From NCBI RefSeq assembly GCF_000204055.1, contig NW_006768812.1, forward strand, positions 255,388 to 319,387: a stretch of DNA of 64,000 nucleotides, written 5' to 3'. Under the pieces are notes generated by a model. That model was not told the DNA's origin and made no database searches. It saw only the letters and a list, made by a program, of their open reading frames with translations. A program made the translations under genes and the position numbers. Of this stretch, positions 35,654-47,074 are shown in pieces; the stretch's first letter is position 1; every line of letters starts with the position of its first letter. The stretch is from Melampsora larici-populina 98AG31 (Eukaryota > Basidiomycota > Pucciniomycetes > Pucciniales > Melampsoraceae).

Positions 35654-36564
35654 GGTTTAGCACACTGCAAACTCATGTACGTGTCTCTCCACTCCACACG
35701 ATCTACCAATACTGATCTGTTCTTTCCAGACTACCGAAATACACCAAGCATCGAGTCCAAGTTCACGCTGTCGCAGTACAAAGCATTAATGAGAGTCGCC
35801 CATAATAACTCAGAACTTGCAAATATCATTCGGATCAAGATCTTTATTTGCAAATCGCAAAACCTCCCGTTTTACTATTAACTATATAATTACCGACCTT
35901 CTCATGTTTCCCCCACTTTTACTCCTATTACAACTATGACAAATAGCGTCCTTTAGTCAATTTCAAGACATTGTTATTCGATCAATAGAAGCACAACTCA
36001 AAAGGTGACGCAGATTAAACTCAATACAATGCTCCCCACGCCGTTCTGCAAAGACCTTCGTTGTTGTTAATACTAGGAATGCAATACAGTCACAGAACTA
36101 CTGATTATAGACTAGACATTGACGGTGTAGCGTAGACATACCAAGGTTGCATTATCACAATGATGCAGTTACAATTCGAGTCTACAGTGCTTCCCTCTGT
36201 GAAAAAAACCACTGCCTGACAAATACGTCCTCCGCTCACGACCCTTGCGACTTCCTCACAATTTTGAGCCTCTTCATTGGCACTGATCGTAATGAGTGAT
36301 ATTGTGCAAAAAGAAACCACTGCTCAAGCCGGTTATAAAATCAATGTTGACCACCTCTCAACAGCAACTTAGTATTAATGTCAACTCTCAGGATCGTATC
36401 CTCTCGAAAAACGCCATGTAAGATCAGATATATCAATATTGCCGTGGTTGGCTCCATTGCAACCAGATGATGCGATCAGATTTGTTTCAAGTCAGCAGCG
36501 ACGTAGAAGGTTTACTGAACCATATCGTTGTCTCCACACTCGGCAACGATAGCAATAGTAATCA

Positions 36565-37299
36565 TTGCCACAGCGCAATCCACTTCATTTTTGGCGTGCT
36601 ACCAAGAAGGCACACAAAGAGGTGATTTTCCGGTGCTTGAAGCCAGCCGCAAGCTCCATTGATCAGATTAGCCACTTAGTGTTTTATAAAGTGATGCTCA
36701 AACCTTCCATGAGATCCTTTTCCCAATATCGGTATCAGGCGACCAATCCTTCAGCTATGGTCAATGCACCAATGCCTGATCTTTCAATGTTGATCAGCGG
36801 GAAGATATGCCGTTTCCCAACCAAGGTAATAATTATTCGCCAGTTAAACATTTCAAAATTTTGGCTGAGTTTGAAGTCTCTGCAACCACGTTCTATCGAA
36901 TGGTACAACAAACTTTCAATGCTGGGTCTCAGTCAAACCCCATTCGTAAACGTTTTTCGTTTCATGGCACATCAACGCAGCCCTTATGACGCCCTACGCC
37001 CTACTGCTTTCACTGTTCGCCGCCTCAGTACCTTTTGTACGAAAATTCAGGTGTTTTCCAACAATTGTTCAATTCACAACTCTGACCCAGGCCAACAACA
37101 CGACTCTGAAGCTTACGTTGAAAATCTCGACATCAATGTTTCGCATCTCCGCCTCCCCAATCCCAAAGCTAGACGCGAAGCCCACTCTCCAATTGCACAG
37201 CGTGAATCTGAGCCAGGTACAATTTCAGTATTGTTTCCAGCGACATACCGAATGACTTACGTGCACTGTCCACATATTCACTTCCCTCGACCATTCTAG
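36565..37299 (+). CDS. Uninterrupted 244-codon frame, doubtful gene
   Basis: A long frame beginning MPQRNPLHFWRATKKAHKE. Part of it (after 37169) is antisense to the last exons of paralog E, and a second frame is open over 36807-36989. I do not recognise any domain. It may be a decayed cargo gene or chance. Confidence 0.2.
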   Translation: MPQRNPLHFWRATKKAHKEVIFRCLKPAASSIDQISHLVFYKVMLKPSMRSFSQYRYQATNPSAMVNAPMPDLSMLISGKICRFPTKVIIIRQLNISKFWLSLKSLQPRSIEWYNKLSMLGLSQTPFVNVFRFMAHQRSPYDALRPTAFTVRRLSTFCTKIQVFSNNCSIHNSDPGQQHDSEAYVENLDINVSHLRLPNPKARREAHSPIAQRESEPGTISVLFPATYRMTYVHCPHIHFPRPF

Positions 37300-37410
37300 A
37301 ACCGTTCCCTCCAATCGGACAGTTGATTCTGGGAGCGCTTGCGGAGAAGAAGGGATCACAGTATTGCCAAGATCGACGTATATAACCTTGAATGCCATAT
37401 ATCTCCCCCA
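37169..37410 (-). pseudogene. OB-fold-like paralog E, 3' part
   Basis: On the minus strand, the frame opens at the duplicated target CTCCCCCA (37403-37410) and reads GRYMAFKVIYVDLGNT, ESTVRLEGTVLEWSREVNMWTVH, then an intron (GTAAGT...CTCAG), then IHAVQLESGLRV and a stop at 37169. This is the C-terminal OB-like module with the same terminal intron as A, C, D and F. The 5' part lies 12 kb away (49389-50391), beyond the KDZ insertion. Confidence 0.65.
37403..37410. repeat. KDZ target-site duplication CTCCCCCA, left
   Basis: It is identical to 49389-49396 and both directly abut the inverted repeats. Confidence 0.93.
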
Positions 37411-37725
37411 CACCTGTGCGCCTTGAAAAGATCCAAGAGTATCCGACAGAAAACAAATCGGTACCGACCGATAGACTCCGAAAACGCCTGCAAGATGTTC
37501 CAAGATGTACAGATACATCTTTTGTGAGGTCAGAATCTTGCCAAGTACACAATTCACATACCCCACCCCCTGAGTCACCCATCCACCTCACCATCTTCTC
37601 ACCTCTTCCTCACCGCCCATTCACCTCCTCCTCACCTCCCATTCACCAACCCAAGTCTCACCCCTCACCACCCAACTCACCACCGACTTCACCAACCCGA
37701 GTCACCCACCTCACCACCCACTTCA
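37411..37725. repeat. KDZ terminal inverted repeat, left
   Basis: About 315 bp, matching the reverse complement of about 48983-49388 with few mismatches in the outer 190 bp. The inner part is built of CTCACC/TTCACC units and is shorter than on the right. Confidence 0.9.
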
Positions 37726-37887
37726 ACTCCTCACCGACTTCTATCATCTCAAAAACCTTTCCTCTTTCAAATCACAACGACTACAAACACCTCAAGATGT
37801 TCCAATCCCAATACCGATCCAACTGATATCGATAGCAACATCCCCGCCCCACCTCGAAAATCACTACCTGGACCGACGCTGAAATCT

Positions 37888-39087
37888 ATGAATGACTATG
37901 TCAAAGATTTTGCTCCTCAACACGGGTATTTAATTTCAATTCATCAATCAAGCCTCACCAAGAAACCTTTTTGTACTTATTTGTGCCACCGCAGTGGCTT
38001 ACCAGAACTTTCCAAAGACGATCCAACCAAGGAAACGAAGTCCCTCAAGATCAACTGTCCATTTAAGCTGAAGGCTCGATACAACGCGAGCACTGTACTC
38101 TGGACACTCTCGCATGTCAACATCAAACACAACCACCCACCCAATCTCAATCTTCAACCACCACAGCCACCCGCAACCCTATCGATTCAATCTCTTCATG
38201 CGGAATCAACTTCTGCACCATTGATAGACTCAACCCCAATATCTTTGGACCCTTCATCACTCGATGAGGACAAAACTTTACTACCAACATCCAAAGTCGA
38301 GTTGTTTCTTACCTCATTTGGGTCAAGAATTCGAGCTCTATCAATCAAACAACAACAGGACGTTATAATCAAGATCGAGAACATCCTGTTAAACGCTCAC
38401 GAGTTCAAGGTGAACCCAGCGAATGTAACCTCAGAAGTAAGTGGAAGCATTTAGTTGAGCTGTCAATATCCAAATTGATGATGACCGATTCAATAGGAGT
38501 CACCAAAAACTCATGAAATTAATCACAACACTAAACAACATGAACCCGTTGAACAATCTGAGCTGTCGGTAATCTCTGAGGTAGGTAACAATCCCGATTG
38601 AATTTTTCATTTCAGTTCATTGATAGTAAACTGTATTAGACAAAATTTTCAAACTCCCAATCTGATCCTTCCGAAGTCGAAGTGGAACAACTCTTACTCA
38701 ACAAAGAATCCAACCAATGTGTAAGCATTTCTATCTACAATCCCCTTGTACATCACACACAACTCACCCTGACTACGTCACATTTAGGCCCAGCAAGAAA
38801 TATTAGAGTCACTCGATGGCCCATCTAATTGCGAATCAACTAAACCCCAAGATACCAATCACCCACCGAGTCCATCACATGTCACGCCAAGACTTTGCTC
38901 ACCTCCACAGACATTGAACACAACCGTCAGCCAACCTCAAACTAACAAACGCAGACAGACCGAAATTAATGTAGTGGGTGTGAAAAAGAGAAAACAAAAC
39001 AAATTGACATGTGTGGAAAAAGAAAATAAGTCGCAAGTGACATCTAGGGTGACTCGTAGTTCAAATCGGTCAAAAACTGTTGACTGA
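37888..39087 (+). CDS. FAR1/GCM-like DNA-binding protein of the KDZ element
   Basis: First exon from about 37888 (MNDYVKDFAPQHGYLISIHQ; in-frame codons extend upstream, so the true start may be earlier). It shows the FAR1/MULE N-terminal zinc-finger pattern: FCTYLCHRSG, a basic segment, INCPFKLKARY, WTLSHVNIKHNHPP (Cys, Cys, His, His). Then a Pro/Ser/Thr linker, a helical segment SFGSRIRALSIKQQQDVIIKIENILLNAHEF, several short exons (introns after 38430, 38580 and 38715), and a very basic end (VKKRKQNK...RSSNRSK) stopping at 39087. There is no DDE core, so it is a stand-alone DNA-binding cofactor or a truncated MULE gene captured by the KDZ element. It sits just inside the left repeat, divergent from the transposase. 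Confidence 0.7.
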
Positions 39088-39231
39088 GTTTATCTTTTCA
39101 TTTCCAAGCAAAGCAAGAAAAGAAACCAAATGCAATGTAATTATCTTAAATCCAACCTCGTATTGCAATGAAATAAATTTTCAACTACAATGTAATATTG
39201 AAAACTACTAAAAACCATCGCAATGAACATA

Positions 39232-42200
39232 TTAGTTTGCATTAGTTGTCAAAAGGACTCCATTTGTCTCGTTTGCAAACAAATGGGGCATGTCAACAAG
39301 TTCGGCCCAATGGTTCATAGACCTTGCCTTCATCATTCTCCAGTGATCATACATTTGTGGGTCCATATCAAGGGCTCCATCAAAGTACGGCGCTGACCAA
39401 TCCAGTACATCTTTTAGCTCAACATCCCACATCATCCATAACCGGCTGGTTTTTTTAACCAGTGTGATGTATAAAAACTTCATACGATCAGCTTTTGCAT
39501 GATCTTTACAACCAATAACAGTGACAATTTCAGTCATCAATGTTACTTTGTGAGGATGAATAGATAACATACCATCTGTCGATAAATACTCGCGGCGGAT
39601 GTCATCGAGCTTGACTTGAAATTCCAGCGCCCAACGGATAAGTTGTCGAGTTTCTCTAGCAATATGCAGGAGCTCCTCGTTAGCTGCTCTCCACACTAGA
39701 TAAATTCGAATGCCTTCTTTTGTGTCGTCGTTTGAAGCCCATTGCTCTTCAGGATGGCTCAAACCACCCAGATCCCAGAACCCATGGGTCACAGGCATAG
39801 ATTCAATGTCTTCAAAAGTCAGATCGGCTAAGGCATCCCGTCTTCTGTGCGATGAATTGTACTTTGAAACATGTCGATGATATGTACTGAATTTCTTCTT
39901 TAGCAGTGCGTTTTTTCGATTCCTTTGTTTATTGATCCAGGTTTGCTGGGTTGTTCCTATGACTCAATCTCATATAAGTGACACTCGCATATCAATAAGT
40001 GACAAGACTTGCCTGTAGACATCTCAGAACGCCTTTGGTTTTCAACCACTCCCACCTTTGCCTCGTAAAGCTTTGCCTTTGCAATTTGGATCGTCAGAAG
40101 TGCCTTCTGATCACCGTCTGATACAAGTAATCATCAACATTATTTATAGCAAGGAATTCACGTAAAAAATTCTTACCTGAGGAATCACGAAAGGCCTCGG
40201 ATCCTAGCTCATTAAGTAGAGCCTGAGCTTTGGTCTCCAGTAGGACAACAGTGTTGGGTAATCTTCTTAGCTCAGTCTGCTCCTCACCGGTCCTCATCCT
40301 AGGTGCTTTAGCTTTCAGATCTCGGAGCTTATCACTATTGATTGTTCCAAACGTTCAATGTATTAGCATCTTTGCAAACTTTTCAGTAGACAATTGAAAA
40401 TACCGTGCTTCTACTAGTTCCTCTTCAAGCTCCAAAAGAACCGTAAGTTGTGTGCGTTTGTCTTTGGCAGTTTCGCTAATGACCTTCTTTTGTATTTCCT
40501 TTTGTCTTCCCCACTGAGTCTCCAGATACACTAAGGTATGTGTTGAATCGTGTTTCAACAACTTCAAAAGGTCTGCTTTGGCTTCCTCCAGCCGTCTTTT
40601 CACTTCTTTACCTCTTTTTCGGATTGCTCGAACTGAAAACACAATATTAGTGAGGTCTACAAGCTGTAAGATGTAGTTTAGACTTACCGGAATTTGTCTT
40701 CAGTACTTCATTACAATGGAGGGAGCGGAGGCTTAGGCTTACCAACCGGTGTTGTTTGGTCGCATATCGGTTAGGCCGAACTAAGGCAGTTAGATCAGAC
40801 CATTTCCGCTCCATCCCCTCTCCATCAGAAAAGCCCCATCCTAAGTTAAGTCTGGGGTTGTAGTCTAGCTGGCAGCCCCATTCGTGAACGTACGCATGGA
40901 AAACGCTTGTACCAAACTTGAGCCGTCCAGCTTGGCGTTCTGTTGAAAATTGTTTTCGCTGTCGCAGAGACAACAATAAGACAAAGGTTTATTAATTGAA
41001 AGATGCCTGACATACACTCACTTTCACTATACCTTTCTCAACGCTACACCCAATATCATACAAAAATCCAACTTGATTCCTCCTTTGTCCACGTCCCTCT
41101 GCACTTCCTACTATTTCTAATATCCAATGGATCATAGCCAGGCCAAAAGATGACCTGGCGCACTTGTTAGCAATGCGTACGCAATACAAAATGAAAGTTT
41201 CACCTACTTTTCACCACTCTGCACTATGTTGATAAGTCGCAGGGTGTGATCATGGCGACATCCCATGCCAAATAGACCGGTCTCGTCACAGCCACCCCAA
41301 TGGGATTTTCCCCGCACATCATTGGCAGCTGTATGCTGTTCAGTGCAAGGATGCTGAGCCACTCTAGCAATCAGTTCATTCGAATATTGAATGAAAAAAG
41401 GATAGGAGAAATCACTTACAACCTCCTTTTCAAGTTCTGCCCTGACATGATCATTATCGGTGACTACGATATGATCACTACTCATGAATAGTTCGGGTAA
41501 TGCAGGATGGTAGCCGGGAATTGGCACGCTCGCAGCCGCATGTCGGCGATGTTGAAAGTTTCCGTCTAAACACACTATGTAGTCCGGCTCCTCTGGTTTA
41601 GTGATTCCAACAGGCGGACCAAAACATCTGGGGCAGTTTGCACTCAGATGATCTATTGCATTGAACTGGAGTACAGAAAACTCTTGTTCTCGAATCTCAC
41701 GGAGAATTGACCTATACGCGTCCAGAGCCGATGTAAAAGGTTCCCGCCATCTCGTGGCTACCATGAGATTGGGTATTCATATTAGACTAGTCATTTGAGC
41801 ATTGATAAGATGCACATGAACAAGAACTTACATAGCCGCTTTCGGTGAGTATCATTGGGTTATCATCATCTAATAACTCATCCAAAGCCTTCATAAAACC
41901 TTGTATGCGTTGTGCGCAGTACTTCCATACCACTTGGAAGTGTTTAAGCAGGCGGATGGAAAAGGCCGTTTTTGGATGGACAGGAGTCGCACCAATATAA
42001 CCCATCTCGACAAGGCGGACGGGATCCGATTGACAGTCACAGAACAGAACTTGTGCTTTCTGTCGTGCTGATGCAAGGTAAATGTACGCTTCAAATTCGA
42101 TTTTGGGTGATAAGCGCATGGTCCAACTTACTGTGAAGGTCAACCATATCAACCCAACACACACGCCGGCGGTATGATGGGCATGTACAGGGTGTTTTCC

Positions 42201-42690
42201 AATCGCTATCCCAGTTCGCCTTGCTAGCCCAGTTGGATGTTGCTTGTCGACATCGAAGGAAGATGGGTGTCATGCATTTACACTGGTGAGCCCAACGAAT
42301 CTCTTGTTTGAGTCGTTTTGCATCATAATCAGCTCGCGCCAGGCCTGAAAGAATTTCTTCGTCTTCATCTAGCTCCGAATAGCCTTCGATCTCCTCGTCT
42401 TGCTCTTCATCATAACCATCAGTCTCAGGTAAATCTTCATGTTCGAATCTAGGATGGAAATCAAAGTTAAAATCATTATTTTCGAATTCTTCTGACCGAT
42501 TGTGCAACAAATCTTCATCAGTGGGTGTTGAGTTGGATACTGTGAGTTCACTCGGATCTGCCCTGGCTGCTGAACGCCCTATTTGTCGCTGATTTTTTTC
42601 TCGTTGGCCTAAGTAAGCCTCTTGAAGAGGTGTCACGGGCTTTGGACACGATCGTATCTTTTTGAGAGGACGATTTAAGGGGTTGGGCAT
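39232..42690 (-). CDS. KDZ transposase
   Basis: Multi-exon gene, ATG 42690 (MPNPLNRPLKKI), stop near 39232. Order: acidic linker; Cys-rich segment (QCKCMTPIFLRCRQ, PCTCPSYRRRVCWVDMVDLH); KAQVLFCDCQSDPVRLVEMGYIGATPVHPKTAFSIRLLKHF, the KDZ N-terminal signature; core with CPRCFG...YIVCLDGNFQHRRH (first catalytic Asp); CDETGLFGMGCRHDHTLRLINI; GFLYDIGC (second Asp); FHAYVHEWGCQLDYNPRLNLGWGFSDGEGMERKWSDL (Glu); then a long coiled-coil C-terminal part (KRRLEEAKADLLKLL..., LEEELVEA) and an unassigned tail. All expected motifs are present and I saw no nonsense codon; introns such as 45 nt after SGEK join in frame. Transcribed towards the left end of the element. Confidence 0.9.
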
Positions 42691-45412
42691 TTTAGGAATA
42701 GACTTTGAAGTGTGTAGCTTATGGCAACTAACTTATCAATTCGGAGCTCATGCAATTCCTTCCGATTTGATTTCCCAATTGGGACATCCATCTTGTATCA
42801 TTTAGTTGATTTTGGTCGATTTTAAATTATCGCTCCAACATCCAATTATGTCCATGTCATTATGTAACGGAGTATAATTACCTCTATCGTGACTGACCAA
42901 TCATGAGAGAGAGAGATGATAGTTAGCAGGGAATGGTTCAGATAGAATAGTGTTTTGAGCTATTCAATGCAAAGTTGAGTGCACATCATTGATATAAGGT
43001 TGAAAACTTACTCAGTATAACAAAGTCTTCTGGGCAAACAAAAACACTTTGTTATAATGAAAGAGTTTTTTGATAAGGATTTCAAAAGATGATCATGAAA
43101 CCTTGTTACATTTCAAGGTTTTGGTGATTTTGTATCAAAGAGACTGTCTACAGTCTCTAGCTGGGTTAGGAAAAATAGAGCTGACTTGAGGAGTGTCTTT
43201 GTCAATTGTTGAGACGCAAATCAACAATTGACATTTGTGCAGGGGAGATGGAAATTGAGCTTGGGTAATGATTGGACAGCATAGCACTATCAATGTGCAA
43301 GTTTCATGAGAACATACCTACTCTCATGGCAGGTTGATTGTGATTAAACCAGTACATTGTAACATGTGCAGATGGATTCTAAGACATGGTGCTCAAATGA
43401 AAGTTTTACATCTTGCCACTTCAATGAAAAGTTGAAATTGTCTCATGTTGGGATATCATAACTCAAGAGTTTTGTTTGGTGTAAAGCAAACACTGTGTGC
43501 TTTACCAATACCAACTATTACTTGGTAATGGTGCTAAAAAAAAGGTAACTTCACCATATATTCCAAACAAAAAGAAAGTTGTTTTTTGGTTAGAGCTATT
43601 TCAATTCTTCATTTATCTTCAGATTTGGAAATGTTTCATTCAAGGACTGTGTCTCAAAACCAGAGAACTGGTGATAAATTCACAACCAACCAAGAATAAG
43701 TTTATGTATAATATAACATTCAATTAGGAAACAAGTTCAACTTTGGTTTTATCTCAATAATTGCAAAAGTTGTATTTGTGCACTCAAATACCACATGTGC
43801 CGACACATGTTGAGATTGGATTCTCAAATCACAATGAACATGAGCTGAAATTATGTATCATATGAGATTGGATTCTATGAACAACAGATGAAATTATGTA
43901 TCATATATTTGACTTGTACTTTTGTAGACTTAGGAGATCCAATTAGGACACAAGTTTAACTTGAATCACATAACTCAACCTTTGCAAAAGTTTTATTAGA
44001 GCACATGGTTTCCAAATAGGACCTACATGTTGTTGCTGAGATTGTCTTTGCAAAAACAGAGACAAAGTTGCAAGTGTATCATATGATTGACCTTGCACAA
44101 ATGCAGAGCTATTACATCCAGTCATGAAACCACTTCAAATTTGCTCTTACCGTGAATATTGCAAAAGCTTCATTGAAGCAACCAATAGAACATGCACACA
44201 TCCAAGCTTACTGCTCAATATTCTTTTCTTCCTTCTTCCTTTTCACAATCCAAGGGGAGATTATATAGACCTTTGAAATTGCAGTGGATATTGGAACATG
44301 TGTCAAAGTTCAGCCTCATTATGTCATTTGTATTCAGACATTTGCTATTACCTCTCCTTTTGCTGAGTTTGTCCACAAATAGGTACCTTTATAATATAAT
44401 CCAGGACTGTTCACTATGGACTCGTCAAATCAAATTAAAAGAGGTTCATGACAGGTGTGAAAATATGTCCAAGGGATTGAACCATGTTAACTATAGAAAA
44501 GTGTCATGGAGGTTCATTTCAGTGAAAATAAACTGGTTGAGTAGTAGGAAAACTTTGTAGAAAGTGATAACAAAGCTAGTTGAGCAATCAAAAATATTAC
44601 AAAAGGAAACCATAAATACTAAGTGAAAACTGCCAAGATATCATCACACACTTAATTGGGACAAGTTTGAAATTGAGTTCTTGATTGAAGTGTATATGTG
44701 TTGGGGGTCAAAGGAATTGATTGAATCAAATCAGATTGGACATCAAATCTTTTGCAATGAAGACGTGATGTAAAATTACCTTTTTTTGGTGAATTTTTCC
44801 TGTGAACATCATGACTGGCTCTGGGACCTACCGGTTCCTAGGTGGTTTCATTGACTTCTACTCATTCAGATATTTTGGCAAGTTATTTGACACTATATGG
44901 TTATTCAAAACTCCTCTTGCTGTTAAACTTCTTCTCAAGTTATCCGACTCAGTTCTCAAATCTAGGGATATTAACGCAAATTCTATCACGGTATTTGCAA
45001 AGACTCCTTCCAGTTGTTGTTTGACTGAAACATCCAATCCTCTTCGAATCTTGAATCTTTGGAATAATAAATATACACATGAAATATAGAGCTGATAGAA
45101 CATACACTGGCACATGAATAAAGGACATACAAAATATGTTAACACATCGAAGAATGTAGATGATTCAAAACTGAAAGACAATCACAGTCACACTGAATGT
45201 GCACCACTGTATATTTAGGAAACATCCAAAAAATCCTGAGATGTATTTCAATCACCCAGTAGCATAATTCACAGCCTACATTTGTAAACTTTGGACATTG
45301 AAGTACGTTGAAATATTCGAAGTTCCACAGCAGCAACAGTTGAAGATATAGATACGACCGGTCAAAGATGGTGAACGTGAACTGTTGAGGAACTTGCTCT
45401 GCAGTTCACTTC

Positions 45413-45475
45413 GAATTGTGAACTACATGACAAGTTCACATACAAAATGCAAACTTGTCATGTAGTTCACAATTC
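45413..45475. repeat. Perfect 24-bp inverted repeat with 15-nt loop
   Basis: The arms at 45413-45436 and 45452-45475 are exact reverse complements (GAATTGTGAACTACATGAC...). The outer flanks continue the pairing imperfectly for about 17 nt more (CTCT(G/A)CAGTTC(A/C)C). The motif GTTCAC recurs here and in the 46.3-kb palindromes. Confidence 0.8.
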
Positions 45476-46309
45476 AAAGGGAACTGTAGAGCTAGTTCAC
45501 TCAGAGACAAGAGTCAAGCGACAAAGATAAGTCAATTAGAGGACGCTATCCCATTAGCTTGATGAAACGAAAACAATGAAATAAATACAAATAGAATATT
45601 CAAGAGCAGATAGCGCGGTAGACCTCTTTGAACCAAGTGTCGTAGTTGGAACGATCATTCTGGAATCGATCGATTCCTTCAAAGTGCTCCTGTGGTGGTT
45701 TTTGTGTCATACTTGAGATGTTCGCAGCCATCGTACAAGGCCGTGATGAAATAGATGAAGTCAGGTTTTTGAGTGATTGAAAAAACGAATGATAGGTAAC
45801 CCATATAGAATGGCAACTTTGGATACCAAGGCTGGAGACAGGTCTATAACTGTAAGAATCCACTCACCTGACTTTTCTATAAGATAAGGTCTTTGATCAA
45901 GGATTGTAACCGGGACATTAGTTCAAAGATGTTTAATCATTTGGGATGGACAAAGTGGAATCAGCTCGAGCAAAGATACCAACTAATGTAGTCTTGAGGA
46001 GATAGTGGTGACAGAGATCGTTGGAGTAGAAGAGTACAAACAACTGACTTACTGAGCTGAGGTAAGTGAGTGAAACAGGTGAGGACTCGAGGAGTGAATG
46101 AGAAGATTTTACAAAGTCAAATAAATTGACAGGACCCTGGCAAGCTCCGGTCGAGGTTCCTCAGGAGTAACTTGAAAACGTGACCATTTTTCATACCAAA
46201 ACGAGAAAGTGAGAAAGCTTGAGAAAGTTGTTCAAACCTGTTCAAACTACTCTAGCCTGTAAATTTCATATAGGATTGTGAGCTGTACATGAGACTAAAC
46301 CAACCTGGA

Positions 46310-46356
46310 CAGTTCACGATCGTGAACTGACCCAAGCAGTTCATGATCATGAACTG
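46310..46356. repeat. Twin 20-bp palindromes differing only at CpG sites
   Basis: Two perfect palindromes, 46310-46329 with centre CACGATCGTG and 46337-46356 with centre CATGATCATG, are 7 nt apart and otherwise identical. The second equals the first with both CpGs changed to TpG/CpA. Confidence 0.85.
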
Positions 46357-47074
46357 GCCCAGCCCAGCTGTAAGTTTTGAAAAACAGTCCAAAAATCGGC
46401 AAAAATTGACCATTCTCAATTAGGTACGTTTTTCCAAAAAATCTGAAAGCTGAATTTTCATCAGGGACCTGCACAGGAACTTTCCGGGGTCCTAAATTGA
46501 CCCAGCTAAAAATTATGAAGGTTCTCACTATATGTATTCGAATGCTTTGATCGGAAATCATTTGCTATTCAAGTTGGTACTTGTGTATATTTGGCTCTTT
46601 TGAGATTGGGAATAAACGAACTGAATCAATGGCTTGTGATCAAACTAACATAAACAATTGGAATAACAAACTAAGCTATGTTGAAACGAACAGAGATGAA
46701 TAGAAATAAACCACCAGTGAGATAAACTGAAGAAGGTCAATGAAAAAATTGAATGGATCGTTTGACTATGTTGAGAGTTTCAGCATATGAATGATTAATG
46801 GTTTATACTTATAGTATGACACGGTAAAATTTGTGACAGTGACAATCGAAATAATCATTTGGAAAGTAGTAACATAAGATGTATTTGATTGATTGGAGTG
46901 AGTGCAATGTGTGAATAGAAAAAAAAGTACTAGACTTCTATTCAAGTAGATAGAATTGATTCGAATCAAAGAGAGTACATGAAGGATGTGTGTAAGAACT
47001 GTGATGAACCTTTTTTTATGGGCGTCTTGACTTGACGGATCATTTCATGATTGATCAATTTGATCTTGTGTCTG

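Larger units (their letters stand above)
42691..47074. other. AT-rich non-coding middle of the KDZ element
   Basis: No gene is supported over 4.4 kb. It contains a hairpin at 45413-45475 and a pair of palindromes at 46310-46356. A short frame at 45600-45730 (minus) has a gag-like look but stops at once. Confidence 0.6.

Noticed and set aside
37392..37826. A 144-codon frame and its mirror image at 48481-49383
   Set aside because: Both are readings of the KDZ terminal inverted repeats; the Pro/Ser/Thr-rich translation comes from the CTCACC minisatellite.
45600..45863. A gag-like start on the minus strand (FEGIDRFQNDRSNYDTWFKEVYRAI)
   Set aside because: It resembles the first part of some copia Gag proteins but stops immediately, with no further retroelement sequence; not enough to call.
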